This document shows, in pieces, positions 62,052 to 64,000 of a stretch of DNA of 64,000 nt. The DNA is from Arthrobacter sp. PGP41 (GTDB taxonomy: Bacteria > Actinomycetota > Actinomycetes > Actinomycetales > Micrococcaceae). The translations under genes and the position numbers were made by a program. Position 1 is the stretch's first letter, and each line of letters begins with the position of its first letter. Location of the stretch: positions 2,914,001-2,978,000 of the forward strand of contig NZ_CP026514.1 in the NCBI RefSeq assembly GCF_002953935.1. The letters run 5' to 3'. The notes below the pieces were generated by a model. The model made no database searches, had not been told where the DNA came from, and worked only from the letters and a program-made list of their open reading frames with translations.

Positions 62052-63203
62052 CTACTGCCGCGCCGGTGCCAGCCGGGACACTGCGGCATCGATGCGCTCA
62101 TCCGAACCCGTCAAGGCCACGCGGATGTAGCCGTTGCCCGCCTCGCCGTAGAAAACCCCGGGGCCCACAACGATGCCGCGCTCTGCCAGCCGCCCCACTG
62201 TGTCCCACGTGCTCTCCCCCGCGGTGGACCAAAGGTACAGTCCGGCGTCGGAATCCTTGATCTCCAGGCCGAAGTCCAGCAGGGCCGGGACCAGCCGTTC
62301 GCGGCGCCCGCGGTACAGGTCCTTCTGCGCCTCTACGTGGGCGTCGTCGCCGAGCGCCACCCGCATGGCCTCCTGGACCGGGTAGGGGACAATCATGCCT
62401 GCGTGCTTGCGGCTGTTGACCAGGTTGGGCATCAAGTCAGGATCTCCGGCCACAAATGCCGCGCGGTAGCCTGCCACGTTGGACTGCTTGCTGAGGGAGT
62501 AGACGGCGAGGAGCCCCCGATGGGAGCCTCCTGCTACCCGGGGGTCCAGGATACTGGGAACGGCCTGGCCGCCGCGCTGGACGTCCCAATCGCCCCAGCC
62601 CAGCTCTGCGTAGCACTCGTCCGAAGCCACCACGGCGCCCAGCCCACGGGCCTGGTCCACGAGCGTTTTCAGGGATTCCACGCCCCGGACACTGCCTGTG
62701 GGGTTTCCGGGCGAGTTGACCCAGATGAGCCTTACCCGCGCCCGCGTGGCGTCGTCGAGTTCGTCCAGGTTGTCCGTCGCCACGGACGCGGCACCGGCGA
62801 GGGTGGCCCCGATGTCATAGGTGGGGTAGGCCACCTTGGGGCGCACGACGACGTCTCCGGGCTTAAGCCCCAACAGGAGCGGCAGCCATGCCACCAGTTC
62901 CTTGGAGCCCACGGTGGGCATGATGTTGCGGGGATCGAGGCCGGCAACCCCGCGGCGCCGCTCAAACCACCCCGCAATCGCTTCGCGGAGGGCCGGGGTG
63001 CCATGGACGGTGGGGTATCCCGGGGCGTCGGCGGCCGCCTTCAGCGCATCCTGGATCAGGGCGGGGGTGGGGTCAACGGGGGTGCCGATGGACAGATTGA
63101 CGGCCCCGTCCGGGTGCTGCGCGGCCTTGGCGGCATACGGCGCCATGGCCTCCCACGGGTAATCAGGCAGGTCCAGGCCAAAGGTTCTTTCTGCTGCGGT
63201 CAC
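62052..63203 (-). CDS. dapC: Succinyldiaminopimelate transaminase
   Basis: PLP aminotransferase of the succinylase DAP pathway, between DapD and DapE. 383 residues, fold type I. VNLSIGTPVDPTPALIQDAL, LIWVNSPGNPTG, VVASDECYAELGW and the PLP lysine in VYSLSKQSNVAGYRAAF are visible. It follows the ferredoxin gene by 14 bp, the usual actinobacterial fdxA-dapC pair. Confidence 0.92.
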   Translation of the reverse strand: MTAAERTFGLDLPDYPWEAMAPYAAKAAQHPDGAVNLSIGTPVDPTPALIQDALKAAADAPGYPTVHGTPALREAIAGWFERRRGVAGLDPRNIMPTVGSKELVAWLPLLLGLKPGDVVVRPKVAYPTYDIGATLAGAASVATDNLDELDDATRARVRLIWVNSPGNPTGSVRGVESLKTLVDQARGLGAVVASDECYAELGWGDWDVQRGGQAVPSILDPRVAGGSHRGLLAVYSLSKQSNVAGYRAAFVAGDPDLMPNLVNSRKHAGMIVPYPVQEAMRVALGDDAHVEAQKDLYRGRRERLVPALLDFGLEIKDSDAGLYLWSTAGESTWDTVGRLAERGIVVGPGVFYGEAGNGYIRVALTGSDERIDAAVSRLAPARQ

Positions 63204-63217
63204 GGTCCCTGCCCGGG

Positions 63218-63544
63218 TCAGTGGTCTTGGTTCTGCGGCGGCAGCGCGGCGATCATCGGGTGGTCCTTGCCCGTGTTGCCGATCTTCGCGGCGCCTCCAG
63301 GGGAACCGAGGTCATCAAAGAACTCCACGTTGGCCTTGTAGTAGTCCGCCCATTCCTCCGGGGTGTCATCCTCGTAGTAAATGGCTTCAACCGGGCACAC
63401 CGGTTCACAGGCACCGCAGTCCACGCACTCGTCCGGATGGATGTACAGCGAACGCTCGCCTTCGTAGATGCAGTCGACGGGGCACTCCTCAATACATGCC
63501 TTGTCCTTGACATCTACACACGGCTGCGCGATTACGTACGTCAC
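63218..63544 (-). CDS. fdxA: 7Fe (3Fe-4S/4Fe-4S) ferredoxin
   Basis: 108 residues from GTG 63544. Small electron carrier with cysteines at 9, 17, 21, 25, 40, 43, 46 and 50: the first part is C-x7-C-x3-C-P and the second CVDCGACEPVCP. Start is fixed by the invariant family N-terminus (TYVIAQPCVDVKDKACIEEC); the frame is open to 63619 but the extra residues are not ferredoxin-like, leaving a leader of roughly 70 nt. Cotranscribed with dapC. Confidence 0.94.
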   Translation of the reverse strand: MTYVIAQPCVDVKDKACIEECPVDCIYEGERSLYIHPDECVDCGACEPVCPVEAIYYEDDTPEEWADYYKANVEFFDDLGSPGGAAKIGNTGKDHPMIAALPPQNQDH

Positions 63545-63668
63545 GTCCCTGGCCTCTCCACGTTGGTTCCGGCGACCGCCGGTTCTTGCATCCGGCAACT
63601 GCGGCCGGACTCTTGACATCTGAGCCTATTATCTCCCAGCCCGTTCCCGCGAACCTAGCCGGGGCACC

Positions 63669-63674
63669 TAGTAT
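63669..63674 (+). promoter_or_regulatory. -10 box TAGTAT of the 79-residue gene
   Basis: TAGTAT, 6 nt, GTG 63681. Predicted leaderless. Confidence 0.5.
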
Positions 63675-63680
63675 GAACTG

Positions 63681-63920
63681 GTGAGTCAGCCTATACCCAC
63701 TCCTTCCGGGTTCCTCTCATCCGCAACGCCTGGAACGAGGGTTGTGGTGCGCTACCGCATAGAGGACGGGCTCACGGATGCCCTCGGGCACCTCCTGGCC
63801 TGCGACGCCGGTGCGTGCACCATCCGCACGCGGCAGGCCGACGTCGTCATTCCCCTGGACCGTGTGGTGGCTGCCAAGGAAGTGCCGCCGGCACCGGAGC
63901 GCCGCCGGCCGCGCGCCTAG
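63681..63920 (+). CDS. Small protein resembling the N-terminal domain of a GNAT-family protein
   Basis: 79 residues. The stretch RVVVRYRIEDGLTDALGHLL ... VVIPLDRVVAAKEVP resembles the small beta-barrel that precedes the acetyltransferase domain in some actinobacterial GNAT proteins (Rv0428c-like, from memory). It ends in an Arg/Pro-rich tail at a TAG. The same frame continues open after the TAG to the window edge with a GNAT-like stretch, so this may be half of a split gene. GTG start with TAGTAT 6 nt upstream. Confidence 0.65.
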   Translation: MSQPIPTPSGFLSSATPGTRVVVRYRIEDGLTDALGHLLACDAGACTIRTRQADVVIPLDRVVAAKEVPPAPERRRPRA

Positions 63921-64000
63921 GCGGCCCACGCTGCGCAGGGACTGCCTCTGCAGCGCGCCATCGTCTCGATGCTGGGCGGATGGATACATGCCCCGCGCCA
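63921..64000 (+). other. Open frame after the TAG, possible start of a GNAT acetyltransferase domain
   Basis: In frame with the preceding gene this reads AAHAAQGLPLQRAIVSMLGG, then WIHAPR, to the window edge with no stop. LGGW followed by an Ala/Arg-rich stretch is typical of the beginning of the GNAT domain in the relatives. ATG 63969 is a possible separate start. Too short to settle. Confidence 0.25.

Noticed and set aside
63545..63619. 25-residue N-terminal extension of the ferredoxin
   Set aside because: The added residues are Arg/Gly-rich and unlike any ferredoxin; the conserved family start is at GTG 63544.

Overview
This is a high-GC chromosomal window from an actinobacterium, most likely Arthrobacter/Pseudarthrobacter or a close Micrococcaceae relative. 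The evidence is the overall codon use, an AdnAB-UvrD2-NudC repair block, a coproporphyrin-dependent haem pathway, actinobacterial-type DapD, small DUF3107 and DUF3117 proteins, and a promoter style in which a TAnnnT box sits 6-7 nt before the start codon. No phage, insertion sequence, CRISPR array, rRNA or tRNA was seen. From memory, gene content and order resemble two Mycobacterium tuberculosis neighbourhoods, roughly Rv3198c-Rv3211 and Rv1201c-Rv1232c, interleaved here with haem and thiamine genes.

Layout: (1) 1-12.4 kb, DNA repair: partial uvrD2, nudC, an unusual aminoglycoside-phosphotransferase-fold protein, the adnB/adnA helicase-nuclease pair, an alkyltransferase-like protein and a DEDDh exonuclease. 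(2) 12.7-15.2 kb, a polar amino-acid ABC importer with a strong terminator. (3) 15.2-27.7 kb, haem: a leftward series hemE-cgoX-(unknown Ala/Pro-rich membrane protein)-hemQ-cpfC-hemC-hemD-hemB-(LLM flavin oxidoreductase)-hemL, with hemA divergent; together these cover glutamyl-tRNA to haem by the coproporphyrin route. (4) 27.7-34.3 kb, a 32-bp-period inverted repeat array, moeZ, a TetR regulator, DUF3107, a membrane protein, a pterin dehydratase, and thiO-thiS-thiG behind a TPP riboswitch with thiE divergent. (5) 34.3-41.4 kb, RNA/DNA processing: RNB ribonuclease, DEAD-box helicase, an orphan adenine methyltransferase, a PHP protein and an M24 peptidase.

(6) 41.5-48.6 kb: a stress-type membrane protein, MgtE-domain/DUF1003/Mrp operon, tatB, rseA-like anti-sigma factor, sigE-like ECF sigma factor, an O-methyltransferase and DUF3117. 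(7) 48.8-54.7 kb: LOG protein, DivIVA-like protein and a GT-C mannosyltransferase-like protein, then a gluABCD-type glutamate importer. (8) 54.8-64 kb: lysine/peptidoglycan precursor genes (dapE divergent from dapD; fdxA-dapC), a lysozyme-like secreted protein, a TetR regulator, galE, gltA, and the start of a possibly split GNAT gene.

Most genes are ordinary core metabolism. The points most worth following are non-coding or small: the repeat array and related hairpins, an 18-bp perfect inverted repeat inside a coding region, a uniform leaderless promoter architecture, several candidate operators, and an uncharacterised Ala/Pro-rich membrane protein embedded in the haem operon.
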